From: Bufo bufo
Lineage: Eukaryota; Chordata; Amphibia; Anura; Bufonidae
NCBI RefSeq assembly: GCF_905171765.1
Contig: NC_053397.1
Coordinates: forward strand, 110,997,295-111,061,294
Reading direction: 5' to 3'
DNA length: 64,000 nt
The position numbers were made by a program, and so were the translations under genes. Under the pieces are notes generated by a model that was not told the DNA's origin, ran no database searches, and saw only the letters and a program-made list of their open reading frames with translations. Positions 22,050 through 33,045 of this stretch are shown here, piece by piece (position 1 is the stretch's first letter; each line of letters begins with the position of its first letter).

Positions 22050-22513
22050 GGCTACTTTCACACTCGCGTTTGGTGCGGATCCGTCATGGATCTGCACAGA
22101 CAGATCCGTTCAGATAATACAACCATCTGCATATGTTCATAATGAATCTGTTTGTATTATCTTTAACATAGCCAAGACGGATCCTTCTTGAACATCATTG
22201 AAAGTCAATGGAGGACGGATCCGTTTTCTATTGTGTCAGATTGTGTCATAGAAAACGGATCCGTCCCCATTGACTTACATTGTGTGTCAGAACGGATCCG
22301 TTTGGCTCAGTTTCGTCAGATGGCTGCAAGGAGCGTTTTGGTGTCCTCCTCCAAAGCGGAATGGAGACGGAACAGAGGCAAACTGATGCATTCTGAGCGG
22401 ATCCTTTTCCATTCAGAATGCATTAGGGCAAAACTGATCCATTTTGGACCACTTGTGAGAGCCCATGACGGATCTCACAAATGGAAAGCCAAAATGCCAG
22501 TGTGAAAGTAGCC
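22050..22513. mobile_element. PIF/Harbinger-type MITE (464 bp)
   Basis: The inverted repeats are GGCTACTTTCACACT and AGTGTGAAAGTAGCC, a 15-bp perfect match, flanked by TTA at 22047-22049 and 22514-22516. The interior is built of repeated ACGGATCCGT palindromes and AATGGA blocks in both orientations. No transposase. An ORF across it is a by-product. Confidence 0.9.
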
Positions 22514-22614
22514 TTAGGAATGCACAGTGTGGAGGACCTGGACAAAATACATAAGATGACATTATATTAGCCCATTAGAGATAGTAGCAAGATGCAGAAG
22601 TGGTAACATGTAAT

Positions 22615-23029
22615 ATGTGGCAGTGGAGCTGCCAGAGGGCCATTAAAATGGTGTATCTCACCCAGAGGAAGCTGGGTGAGAACAAGAAAGGCTGGGAAAA
22701 TAGGTTTTTCCCACTGTCAGCAGCAACTAGGCTGGTAATTAATATAATTAGCAGCCAGCTGAGCAGCTCAGGTAAATGTGGGCTGAGCTCCTCAATCAGG
22801 GCTCCCAGTCTGGAGAAGGAGCAGGTTGCGTCAAGGCCTGTGGGAGCCAGGACCCTCTAACCCTGGGTAGAGTATGCACCGTGCTGTTTTTTGGGGAGCT
22901 GGGTCGTAGACAGAGAGGGTAATCAGTGGCCAGACGGCCGAGGATTTATGTTTATGTTTTGTTTGGACTGCTATAAAAGTGACAATGAAGCTGGTCATGG
23001 CCAGTTTGCACCCAAATCTGCAGTGTTGT
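22615..23029 (+). mobile_element. Solo-LTR-like repeat, copy 2, left part
   Basis: The same family as 5054-5534, from TGTGGCAGTGGAGCTGCC to CCAAATCTGCAGTGTTG. It stops where the gypsy element begins and resumes at 50532 (GTTGGAGTGACTTC), exactly where copy 1 has GTGTTGGAGTGGCTTC. The gypsy element therefore inserted here. Confidence 0.75.
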
Positions 23030-23972
23030 TGTGAGACACTCTCCTGTCCACGGTCCACTTGGGCCTCCAGGGATCCTCGTGGGGTTCGGCCTGTGGGGAG
23101 AGATCGGGGAGGGGGGTGCTTAGTGGGTCTGCTGGCACTCTATCCCAGCGGGCCTCTGAGTCCCCTTCCTCGACCTCGGGGGGTCCCATTGGAGTAGCAG
23201 GACATGTCACACATGAGTCTGCGGAGCCTGCATCTCAGATTCCTTTGCGGACGGATTCGGTGGTGCGTCCGCATGGGTGCCAGAGGGGAAGACCGCCGGG
23301 GTACCGGAGGCAGATTGGCCAGGCTGGTGGCAACACGCCGCGGCCGGTCCTGTCTCTGGTTTCGCCTGAGGGTTCCGTTCCGGCGTCCGTGCCGTCGCGG
23401 TCCCGTATCCGTGCTAGGCCGATCAAGCGTCCGCGCGCATGCTTGAGAGGTGGTTCGCAAAGGGATACTCGGCCGAACGTACGCGCATCTTATGTGCTAC
23501 GCCGGCCGCTGGCAGGAAAAGCACCTGTGCACAAATTCAAAGTAGATTAGGGGATAGGCAAGTGTTAGGGATTAGGATCATCATGTGAACTATGAGAAAT
23601 CGACACCTGGCACTCTGTGATTGGCTAGCAGGTACTTAAAAGGTGATCTCTCTGGCTGGTCAGTGCCCACTGTTGTTCTGACAATCCGGGTGTATGTTGG
23701 TGATCATTTTCTCTCCAGCTTCTGTGTATGACCTCTGCTTTCCTTGACCATTCTCTAGTGACCTCCCTCTGGATACTTTATCTTGGCTGAACAATCTATC
23801 TCGTGTATGACCTTGGATGAGACCCTGGATATTCTCTGACGTCTCATCCCTCGGTACCACGCTTTTTGGACTGAAATAATGTGTATGAACTTTGGCCTGG
23901 TCACGGACTGCTGCCCTGGTCTCTCCCTGCAGAAGTTCTTATTCGGCTTGATTACCTGTGTATGATCACTGG
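23030..23972 (+). repeat. Gypsy 5' LTR, left part
   Basis: It shares GGTTCGGCCTGTGGGG, GGTGCTTAGTGGGTCT and CAGCGGGCCTCTG blocks with the 3' LTR at 49957-50075, then has about 390 bp (23226-23613, CpG-rich) that the 3' LTR lacks, and again matches from GATTGGCTAGCAGGTAC. It ends at the hAT-B target duplication ATCACTGG. ACTTAAAAGG at about 23634 is the likely TATA-like element of the promoter. The 163-codon ORF across the CpG-rich part has no recognisable protein. Confidence 0.8.
23965..23972. repeat. Target-site duplication of hAT-B (left)
   Basis: ATCACTGG, repeated exactly at 30479-30486. The uninterrupted site, with one change, is seen in the 3' LTR (TGATCACGGGCTTTTGAC). Confidence 0.97.
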
Positions 23973-24221
23973 TAGGGATGAGAGAACCCGAACTGTATAG
24001 TTCGGGTTCGTACCGAATTTTGGGGTGTCTGTGACACGGACCCGAACCCGAACATTTTCATAAAAGTCTGAGTTCGGTGTTCGGCGCTTTCTTGGCACTT
24101 TTTGAAAGGCTGCAAAGCAGCCAATCAACAAGCATCATACTACTTGCCCCAAGAGGCCATCACAACCTTGCCTACTATTGGAATGGCTGTGATTGGCCAG
24201 TGCAGCATGTGACCCAGCCTC

Positions 24222-24229
24222 TATATAAG
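24222..24229 (+). promoter_or_regulatory. TATA box of hAT-B
   Basis: TATATAAG, with an inverted CCAAT motif (GTGATTGGCCAGTGCAGC) about 30 bp upstream and a CCAATCAAC at 24120. The block is conserved at 32615-32655 and, inverted, at 3478-3530, so it is probably the transposase promoter. Confidence 0.65.
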
Positions 24230-24489
24230 CTTGGGTCACGTAGCGCTGCACGTTACTCTGCTGATACAAGTGTAGGGAGAGGTTGCAGCTGCGACGTTAG
24301 GGCAAGATTAGGCAGTGATTAACTCCTCCAAAAGACTTCATTCAGTGATCGATCTACAGCTGTGGATCATTGAACTGCTGCTATTCAATTGCTCAGTGTT
24401 TTTAGGCTGCCCAGAGCGTTTTTCAGTCACTTTTTTCTGGGGTGATCGGCGGCCATTTTGTGGCTTGCTTGTGCGCCAGCACAAACTGC

Positions 24490-24845
24490 CACCAAGTACA
24501 TTTAACCATCAATAGTGTGGTTATTTTTTGCTATATCCTACATCAGGGTCAAGCTTTCATCAAGTGCATTTAACCATCAATAGTGTGGTTATTTTTTGGC
24601 CATATACTACATCAGGGGCAAGCTGACCTTGTCACCCAAGTGCATTTAACCATCAATAGTGTGGTTATTTTTTGCTATATCCTACATCAGGGTCAAGCTT
24701 TCATCAAGTGCATTTAACCATCAATAGTGTGGTTATTTTTTGACATATACTACATCAGGGGCAAGTTGAGCCTGTCACAAGTGCATTTAACCATCAATAG
24801 TGTGGTTATTTTTTGGCCATATACTACATCAGGGGCAAGTTGAGC
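24490..24845 (+). repeat. Irregular ~70-bp tandem repeats, hAT-B 5' UTR
   Basis: Five units with AACCATCAATAGTGTGGTTA, a TACATCAGGGGCAAG block and GTCACCCAAGTGCATTT, spaced 67-77 bp. They correspond to the regular 78-bp repeats at 2920-3222 in reverse. Confidence 0.85.
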
Positions 24846-24846
24846 A

Positions 24847-25500
24847 TGTCACCCAGTGCCTAAAAAATAGGCCTCACATTTATATTCATCCAAATCTGTA
24901 CTGTTTTAGCTGGTCAAGTTATTTTTACTGTCCGTCAAAACACAGTTTTTGTTCTGGGTTGAAAAACAATTCACAAATTTGCAATTCTCAAAATTAGTGG
25001 TTTCTGCTGTATCAGGCCTACTTTAAATCTATCCCTAAAAGGGTATATTAGATTTAAGGTGCTGATAGGGTAATTCTCAAAAACGTAACACACACGCTAC
25101 AGTGCAGATCCAAGTCTAATTCTGTGATTAAACGTATACCTGTCACCCAGCGCCTAAAAAATAGGCCTCCCATTTATATTCATCCAAATCTGTACTGTTT
25201 TAGCTGGTCAAGTTATTTTTACTGTCCGTCAAAGCACAGTTTTTGTTCTGGGTTGAAAAACAATTCCCAAATTTGCAATTCTCAAAATTAGTGGTTTCTG
25301 CTGTATCAGGCCTACTTTAAATCTATCCCTAAAAGGGTATATTAGATTCAAGGAGCTGATAGGGTAATTCTCAAGAACTTCACACACACGCTACAGTGCA
25401 GATCCAAGTCTAATTCTGTCCGTAAACGTATACCTGTCACCCAGCGCCTAAATAATAGGCCTCAAATTTATATTCAGCTAAATCTGCAATAACTGGTGTG
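24847..25500 (+). repeat. 294-bp tandem repeats (two copies and a partial third), hAT-B 5' UTR
   Basis: TGTCACCCAG(T/C)GCCTAAA recurs at 24847, 25141 and 25435. Inside each unit are CTGTACTGTTTTAGCTGGTC, GTTCTGGGTTGAAAAACAAT and ACACACACGCTACAGTGCAG. This is the founder type of the large array at 1-2919. Confidence 0.92.
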
Positions 25501-25629
25501 CCTTTATTAGTGTAATACGGTACCTAAATAGATAGCCAGATAGTGTTAGGTGTCTGTAAAAAAAGGCCTGAATTTTAATTCAATACATTGGCCCGAATAA
25601 TATTTTTCTTATTGTGGTGAACGGTAACA

Positions 25630-28600
25630 ATGAGGAAAACATCTAGTAAGGGACGCGGACGTGGACGCGGACATGGTCGTGGTGGTGTTAGTGGACCCTC
25701 TGGTGCTGGGAGAGGACGTGGCCGTTCTGCCACAGCCACACGTCCTAGTGTACCAACTACCTCAGGTCCCAGTAGCCGCCAGAATTTACAGGGGTATTTG
25801 GTGGGGCCCAATTCCGTTCTAAGGATGGTAAGGCCTGAGCAGGTACAGGCATTAGTCAATTGGGTGTCCGACAGTGCATCCAGCACGTTCACATTATCTC
25901 CCACCCAGTCTTCTGCAGAAAGCGCACAGATGGCGCATGAAAACCAAGCCCATCAGTCTGTCACATCACCCCCATGCATATCAGGGAAACTGTCTGAGCC
26001 TCAAGTTATGCAGCAGTCTCTTATGCTGTTTGAAGACTCTGCTGCCAGGGTTTCCCAAGGGCATCCACCTAGCCCTTCCCCAGGGGTGGAAGAGAGAGAA
26101 TGCACTAACGCACAACCACTTATGTTTCCTGATGATGAGGACATGGGAATACCACCTCAGCACGTCTCTGATGATGACGAAACACAGGTGCCAACTGCTG
26201 CGTCTTTCTGCAGTGTGCAGACTGAACAGGAGGTCAGGGATCAAGACTGGGTGGAAGACGATGCAGGGGACGATGAGGTCCTAGACCCCACATGGAATGA
26301 AGGTCGTGCCACTGACTTTCACAGTTCGGAGGAAGAGGCAGTGGTGAGACCGAGCCAACAGCGTAGCAAAAGAGGGAGCAGTGGGCAAAAGCAGAACACC
26401 CGCCGCCAAGAGACTCCGCCTGCTACTGACCACCGCCATCTGGGACCGAGCACCCCAAAGGCAGCTTCAAGGAGTTCCCTGGCATGGCACTTCTTCAAAC
26501 AATGTGCTGACGACAAGACCCGAGTGGTTTGCACGCTGTGCCATCAGAGCCTGAAGCGAGGCATTAACGTTCTGAACCTTAGCACAACCTGCATGACCAG
26601 GCACCTGCATGCAAAGCATGAACTGCAGTGGAGTAAACACCTTAAAAACAAGGAAGTCACTCAGGCTCCCCCTGCTACCTCTTCTGCTGCTGCCGCCTCG
26701 GCCTCTTCTGCTGCTGCCGCCGCCTCGGCCCCTTCCTCCGCCTCTGGAGGAACGTTGGCACTTGCCGCCCAGCAAACATGGGATGTACCACCAACACCAC
26801 CACCTGCATCACCAAGCATCTCAACCATGTCACAAGGCAGCGTTCAGCTCTCCATCTCACAAACATTTGAGAGAAAGCGTAAATTCCCACCTAGCCACCC
26901 TCGATCCCTGGCCCTGAATGCCAGCATTTCTAAACTACTGGCCTATGAAATGCTGTCATTTAGGCTGGTGGACACAGACAGCTTCAAACAGCTCATGTCG
27001 CTTGCTGTCCCACAGTATGTTGTTCCCAGCCGGCACTACTTCTCCAAGAGAGCCGTGCCATCCCTGCACAACCAAGTATCCGATAAAATCAAGTGTGCAC
27101 TGCGCAACACCATCTGTGGCAAGGTCCACCTAACCACAGATACGTGGACCAGTAAGCACGGCCAGGGACGCTATATCTCCCTAACTGCACACTGGGTAAA
27201 TGTAGTGGCGGCTGGGCCCCAGGCGGAGAGCTGTTTGGCGCACGTCCTTCCGCCGCCAAGGATCGCAGGGCAACATTCTTTGCCTCCTGTCTCCTCCTCC
27301 TCCTACTCAGCTTCCTCCTCCTTTTCTTCCACCTGCTCATCCAGTCAGCCACACACCTTCACCACCAACTTCAGCACAGCACGGGGTAAACGTCAGCAGG
27401 CCATTCTGAAACTCATATGTTTGGGGGACAGGCCCCACACCGCGCAGGAGTTGTGGCGGGGTATAGAACAACAGACCGACGAGTGGTTGCTGCCGGTGAG
27501 CCTCAAGCCCGGCCTGGTGGTGTGCGATAATGGGCGAAACCTCGTTGCAGCTCTGGGACTAGCCGGTTTGACGCACATCCCTTGCCTGGCGCATGTGCTG
27601 AATTTGGTGGTGCAGAAGTTCATTCACAACTACCCCGACATGTCAGAGCTGCTGCATAAAGTGCGGGCCGTCTGTTCACGCTTCCGGCGTTCACATCCTG
27701 CTGCTGCTCGCCTGTCTGCGCTACAGCGTAACTTCGGCCTTCCCGCTCACTGCCTCATATGCGACGTGCCCACCAGGTGGAACTCCAACTTGCACATGCT
27801 GGACAGACTGTGCGAGCAGCAGCAGGCCATAGTGGAGTTTCAGCTGCAGCACGCACGGGTCAGTCGCACTGCGGAACAGCACCACTTCACGACCAATGAC
27901 TGGGCCCCCATGCGAGACCTGTGTGCCCTGTTGCGCTGTTTCGAGTACTCCACCAACATGGCCAGTGGCGATGACGCCGTTATCAGCGTTACAATACCAC
28001 TTCTATGTCTCCTTGAGAAAACACTTAGGGCGATGATGGAAGAGGAGGTGGCCCAGGAGGAGGAGGAGGAAGAGGGGTCATTTTTAGCAATTCAGGCCAG
28101 TCTCTTCGAAGTGACTCAGAGGGAGGTTTTTTGCAACGGCAGAGGCCAGGTACAAATGTGGCCAGACAGGGCCCACTACTGGAGGACGAGGAGGACGAGG
28201 ATGAGGAGGAGGTGGAGGAGGATGAGGATGAAGCAGGTTCACAGCGGGCTGGCACCCAACGCAGCTCGGGCCTATCACTGGTGCGTGGCTGGGGGGAAAC
28301 GCAGGACGATGACGATACGCCTCCCACAGAGGACAGCTTGTCCTTACCTCTGGGCAGCCTGGCACACATGAGCGATTACATGCTGCAGTGCCTGCGCAAA
28401 GACAGTAAAGTTGCCCACATTTTAACGTGTGCGGACTACTGGGTTGCCACCCTGCTGGATCCACGGTACAAAGACAATGTGCCCACCTTACTTCATGCAC
28501 TGGAGCGTGATAGTAAGATGCGCGAGTACAAGCGCACGTTGGTAGACGCGCTACTGAGAGCATTCCCAAATGTCACAGGGGAACAAGTGGAAGCCCAAGG

Positions 28601-29060
28601 CGAAGGCAGAGGAGGAGCAAGAGGTCGCCAACGCAGCTGTGTCACGGCCAGCTCCTCTGAGGGCAGGGTTAGCATGGCAGAGATGTGGAAAAGTTTTGTC
28701 ACCACGCCACAGCTAACTGCACCACCACCTGAAACGGAACGTGTTAGCAGGAGGGAACATTTCAATAACATGGTGGAACAGTACCTGTGCACACCCCTCC
28801 ACGTACTGACTGATGGTTCGGCCCCATTCAACTTCTGGGTCTCCAAATTGTCCACAAGGCCAGAGATAGCCTTTTATGCCTTGGAGGTGCTGGCCTGCCC
28901 GGCGGCCAGCGTTTTGTCTGAACGTGTATTCAGCACGGCAGGGGGCGTCATTACAGACAAACGCAGCCGCCTGTCTACAGCCAATGTGGACAAGCTGACG
29001 TTCATAAAAATGAACCAGGCATGGATCCCACAGGACCTGTCCATCCCTTGCGCAGATTAG
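25630..29060 (+). pseudogene. hAT-B transposase (BED finger, ZBED-like), one frameshift
   Basis: hAT transposases excise and insert DNA with 8-bp target duplications. From the ATG at 25630: an Arg/Gly-rich N-terminus (RGRGRGHGRGG), an acidic stretch, a BED zinc finger (C301, C304, H325, H330), Ala/Ser and Pro-rich spacer, then the RNase H-like core with TDTWTS (D504), VVCDNG (D633) and CLAHVLNL (C652, H655). The frame then shifts: a run of five T at 28081-28085 carries one base more than the sister elements imply. The rest reads in the next frame to the stop at 29058-29060: TCADYWVATLLDPRYK, LACPAASVLSERVFSTAGG with the third catalytic residue, and FIKMNQAWIPQDLS. Everything else is open, about 1,140 codons, long for a hAT transposase because of the low-complexity linkers. 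It resembles ZBED1-type and Ac-type proteins; the clade is inferred. Confidence 0.93.
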
Positions 29061-29194
29061 ACATTAACTACCTCCCCTTAACAATATATTATTGTACTCC
29101 AGGGCACTTCCTCATTCAATCCTATTTTTATTTTCATTTTACCATTATATTGCGGGGCAACCCAAAGTTGAATGAACCTCTCCTCTGTCTGGGT

Positions 29195-30190
29195 GCCGGG
29201 GCCTAAAAATATCTGACAGTGGCCTGTTCCAGTGGTGGGTGACATGAAGCCTGATTCTCTGCTATGACATGAAGACTGATTCTCTGCTGACATGAAGCCT
29301 GAATCTCTGTTCTGGGACCTCTCTCCTCTGCCTGGGTGCCTGGGCCTAAATATGTGACAGTGGCCTGTTCCAGTGGTGGGTGACGTGAAGCCTGATTCTC
29401 TGCTATGACATGAAGACTGATTCTCTGCTGACATGAAGCCTGAATCTCTGTTATGGGACCTCTCTCCTCTGTCTGGGTGCCGGGGCCTAAAAATATCTGA
29501 CAGTGGCCTGTTCCAGTGGTGGGTGACGTGAAGCCTGATTCTCTGCTATGATATGAAGACTGATTCTTTGCTGACATGAAGCCAGATTCTCTGTTACGGG
29601 ACCTCTCTCTTCTGCCTGGGTGCCTGGGCCTAAATATCTGACAATGGACTGTTCCAGTGTTGGGTGACGTAAAGCATGATTCTCTGCTATGACATGCAGA
29701 CTGATTCTCTGCTGACATGAAGCCTGGATCTCTGTTATGGGACCTCTCTCCTCTGCCTGGGCCTAAATATCTGACAATGGACTGTTCCAGTGTTGGGTGA
29801 CGTAAAGCATGATTCTCTGCTAGGACATGCAGACTGATTCTCTGCTAGGACATGCAGACTGATTCTCTGCTGACATGAAGCCAGATTCTCTGTTACGGGA
29901 CCTCTCTCCTCTGCCTGGGTGCCTGGGCCTAAATATCTGACAATGGACTGTTCCAGTGTTGGGTGACGTAAAGCATGATTCTCTGCCATGACATGCAGAC
30001 TGATTCTCTGCTGACATGAAGCCAGATTCTCTGTTACGGGACCTCTCTCCTCTGCCTGGGTGCCGGGGCCTAAATATATGACAATGGACTGTTACAATGG
30101 TGGGTGACGTGAAGCCAGATTCTCTGCTATGGCATGAAGAGACTGATTCTCTGCTGACGTGAAGCCAGATTCTCTGCTATGGGACCTCTC
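29195..30190 (+). repeat. ~141-bp tandem repeats, hAT-B 3' UTR
   Basis: About seven units, starts near 29234, 29375, 29518, 29658, 29795, 29960 and 30100. Each has GGTGGGTGAC(G/A)TGAAGC, GATTCTCTGCTATGACATG, GGGACCTCTCTCCTCTG and GGGCCTAAATAT. One unit has an internal 28-bp duplication near 29822. Minus-strand ORFs here are repeat artefacts. This module is unlike the 3' repeats of hAT-A and hAT-C. Confidence 0.9.
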
Positions 30191-30478
30191 TCCAATTGAT
30201 ATTGGTTAATTTTTATTTATTTTATTTTTATTTTAATTCATTTCCCTATCCACATTTGTTTGCAGTGGATTTACCTACATGTTGCTGCCTTTTGCAGCCC
30301 TCTAGCTCTTTCCTGGGCTGTTTTACAGCCTTTTTAGTGCCGAAAAGTTCGGGTCCCCATTGACTTCAATGGGGTTCGGGTTCGGGACGAAGTTCGGGTC
30401 GGGTTCGGAACCCGAACATTTCCGGGAAGTTCGGCCGAACTTCTCGAACCCGAACATCCAGGTGTTCGCTCAACTCTA

Positions 30479-30486
30479 ATCACTGG
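30479..30486. repeat. Target-site duplication of hAT-B (right)
   Basis: ATCACTGG, directly after the CAACTCTA end. Confidence 0.97.
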
Positions 30487-30569
30487 CTTTTGACTGAATT
30501 ATCGTCGACTCAATAAATCCACTGTCATTTAAAACATCTGTCGGTTCCTTGGGATTCTGAACCATTACA
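30479..30569 (+). repeat. Gypsy 5' LTR, right part
   Basis: Continues from the second ATCACTGG with CTTTTGACTGAATTATCG, AATCCACTGTCATTTAA and ends ACCATTACA, matching the 3' LTR end at 50450-50531. Confidence 0.85.
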
Positions 30570-30597
30570 GAACAGAGGGCCCCAATCTCCAGTTATC

Positions 30598-30747
30598 ATG
30601 GATCGTATCCAGCAGCAACTAGTGGAGTTGACCGGAGTGGCCAATCTCCTGGTCCAGCAGAGGACGAACATTTCAGCTGTGAATTTCAACAAAATCCATG
30701 CACAACTGGCAACAGTCGGGGACAAGCTTAAACTCCAGGGAGTTTAG
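30598..30747 (+). pseudogene. Gypsy gag, N-terminal remnant
   Basis: A frame from ATG 30598 codes MDRIQQQLVELTGVANLL and stops at TAG 30745-30747, about 28 bp after the LTR. Short Gln/Leu-rich helices of this kind begin gag in several gypsy lineages of fish and amphibians. The following 160 bp contains further gag sequence (KPKIPLPEFFSGNRQQ) in another frame with a stop. Confidence 0.7.
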
Positions 30748-30910
30748 GGGTTGCCTGACCCGACTCCAGAAGAACGCCCAGTAAAACCCAAGATACCTCT
30801 ACCTGAGTTTTTTTCAGGAAATAGGCAGCAGTTTCTAAACTGATTCCTGCCGTTTATATTTTGAGCTGCGTCCTACATCTTCGGGTAATACCAAGCAGAA
30901 GATCGGCATA

Positions 30911-31488
30911 GTGATGTCTCTATTAAGGAAGGACCCGCAACGTTGGACCTTTAAGCTCCTGGCGGGAGATCCAGCACTCAGCTCAGTAGAAGATTTTTTT
31001 TATGCTATGAGTATATTGTATGATGACCTGGATCTCACCCATACGGCTGAGAACCAGCTAGAATACCTCCAACAAGGACGACGCCCAGCAGAAGAATTTA
31101 CTGCCGAATTCCGTCGCTGGGCCATTTTTACCAGCTGGCGGGATGCCGCTCTTCGGCACCGTTTCCGGTTGGGTCTGTCTGACCCTGTCAGAGATCTGCT
31201 ATTGTCTCTACCATCCCCCCATCACTAGATGTGGCAATCCAGCAGGCAATCGACGCTGATCGTCGGATTTGGGGACGTCGTCTGGAGCGGGCTTCTCACC
31301 CAGTGTCAGCAAACTCATCTCTAAGACCCAGTAAACTGGCCGAGGAACCTATGGAATTGGGGTCCTCTCATCTTACTCCTAGTGAGAGGGCTAGTCGCCT
31401 AACCGAGGGTCTTTGTCTGTATTGTGGAGGAGTTTGTCACCAGCTAAAGAAATGCCCACTACTCCTGCCGGGAAACAACAAAGCCTAG
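30911..31488 (+). pseudogene. Gypsy gag, capsid and zinc-knuckle region
   Basis: The first frame (30911-31228) has the retrotransposon capsid pattern: DPQRWTFKLLAGDPALSS, an aromatic pair, QGRRPAEEFTAEFRRWA and a C-terminal LGLSDPVRDLLLSLP. After a stop the next frame includes CLYCGGVCHQLKKC at about 31408-31450, a CX2CX4HX4C knuckle that binds nucleic acid. Gag forms the particle in which reverse transcription occurs. Stops at 31226-31228 and earlier make it non-functional. Confidence 0.85.
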
Positions 31489-32397
31489 TGGAAATTGAGG
31501 AGAACCCACTAGGTACTCTGTTGCCTCCTCCTAAAAGAAGTCGTCTTCTCTTAACCATTTCCATTAAGTGGCAAGGGAAGGATCATCCTATTTTCGCCCT
31601 ACTTGATTCAGGAGCTGCTGGAAATTTTATTTTTTTTATTCTCTGGTTCGACAGCTACAGATTCCGGTCTTCGAGCCGGAAGCAGCCATTTCCGTCACCG
31701 CTGTGGACGGTTCTCCCCTTCAAGAAGACCGGTCGCTGTGGATGACACCTGGGTTACAGGTAATGTTGGGGGCTGGTCACCGGGAGGTCTTAAGCCTGTT
31801 AACCCTGGACATGCCATCCTCTCCTGTGATTTTGGGTCTCCCCTCGCTGAGACTTCATAATCCGGTAGTGGACTGGCGCACTGGACAAATTTGCAGGTGG
31901 AGTTCTGATTGCTTCACTAGGTGCATTTGTCTGGTGTTGCCACTTGCCTCCACGGAAGTGCTAAGTGCACTACCTAAGCACTATCATCACTTCCAGGACA
32001 TGTTCAGCCCACAGGGGGCGGATGTGTTACCTCCTCATAGGCCATATGATTGCCCCATTGATTTGTTGCCAGTACCATGCCACCCAGAGAACATCTGTAT
32101 AATCTCACTGGACCTGAGATCCAGGCCCAGCAAGATTATATAAAAGAGAACCTCGATAGGGGTTTCATCCGACCGTCCACTTCTTCCGCAAGAACGGACT
32201 TCTTTTCTGTGGGGAAGAAAAACGGCGGATTGAGACCCTGTATCAATTTACGTGTCCTCAATCAAATTACAGTAAAGAATCGGTACCCCCTTCCACTTAT
32301 TGAGGACTTGTTCTCCCAGGTGGCAGGGGCCCGGGTCTTCACCAAACTCGATTTGAGGGGTGCATACAATTTGGTAAGCATCCGAAAGGGTGATAAA
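31489..32397 (+). pseudogene. Gypsy pol: protease and start of reverse transcriptase
   Basis: LLDSGAAGNF at about 31600-31628 is the aspartic protease active site (DSG). The following part drifts between frames. From about 32077 a frame covers the RT N-terminus: [31 protein letters not shown] and [18 protein letters not shown], including the first catalytic Asp (KLDL). The last eight bases GTGATAAA are the left target duplication of hAT-C. The frame continues at 46758. Confidence 0.88.
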
Positions 32398-32647
32398 TAG
32401 GGTTGAGCGAAACCAAACTGTAAAGTTTGGGTTTGTACCGAACGTTAGGATTTTTGGACCCCAGACCCGAACCCGAACTTTTCAGAAAAAATTTGGGTTC
32501 GGTGTTCGGCGAGTTAATGGCACTATTTGAAAGGCTGCAGAGCAGCCAATCAACAAGTATTTAACTTGTGTGCCCTTAGAAGCCATCACAGCCATGCCTA
32601 CTAATGGTATGGCTGTGATTGGCCAGTGCAGCATGTGACCCAGCCTC

Positions 32648-32655
32648 TATATAAG
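32648..32655 (+). promoter_or_regulatory. TATA box of hAT-C
   Basis: TATATAAG with GTGATTGGCCAGTGCAGC about 30 bp upstream, the same arrangement as in hAT-B. Confidence 0.65.
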
Positions 32656-33045
32656 CTGGAGTCACGTAGGGCTGCACGTCACTCTGCTCTTACTAGTGTA
32701 GGCATAGGATGCTGCTGCTGTGAGGAAGAGAATAGGAAAGAATCAGAAGTGCTTGTTAACTCAACGATCTACAGCGATTTTGTTTTGTGGGTGCAGTGCA
32801 ATATTTTTTTACCCTGCCCTGAGCCCAGTGACACAGAAAAAGAACTTTTATTCATCTGTTAGTTACAGTAGGTGGGCGTCGGCGGCCATTTTGTGCAAGT
32901 TCAGTGCACTAGCACAGCATATGTGCATTTGTGACAGTAAAATACAAGGTTTAAATACTGCAATTATATACTGGGTTTAAAAAAACACCAATTCTTTGCA
33001 AGACCCTACATCTGGGGCCTTTGCTGCATTTGTCACAGTGAAATA

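Larger units (their letters stand above)
23973..30478 (+). mobile_element. hAT-B: complete 6.5-kb hAT element in the gypsy 5' LTR
   Basis: Ends are TAGGGATGAGAGAACC and GGTGTTCGCTCAACTCTA, imperfect inverted repeats, inside exact 8-bp duplications ATCACTGG (23965-23972 and 30479-30486). Order: GTTCGGG terminal block, CCAAT/TATA promoter, irregular ~70-bp repeats, two and a bit 294-bp repeats, a nearly complete transposase gene, seven ~141-bp 3' repeats, terminal GTTCGGG block. It is the best-preserved hAT element in the window and the natural reference for the others. Confidence 0.96.

Noticed and set aside
22979..23550. ORFs up to 163 codons in a GC-rich tract
   Set aside because: The tract is a CpG-rich part of a gypsy LTR; Arg- and Pro-rich frames exist on both strands and no domain is visible.
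25575..28569. Minus-strand and alternate-frame ORFs of 70-161 codons
   Set aside because: They are shadows of the hAT-B transposase and its low-complexity Ala, Ser and Glu codon runs.
29078..30017. Minus-strand ORFs with repeating CHSRESGF-type peptides
   Set aside because: They are created by the ~141-bp 3' repeats of hAT-B and have no start context or family.
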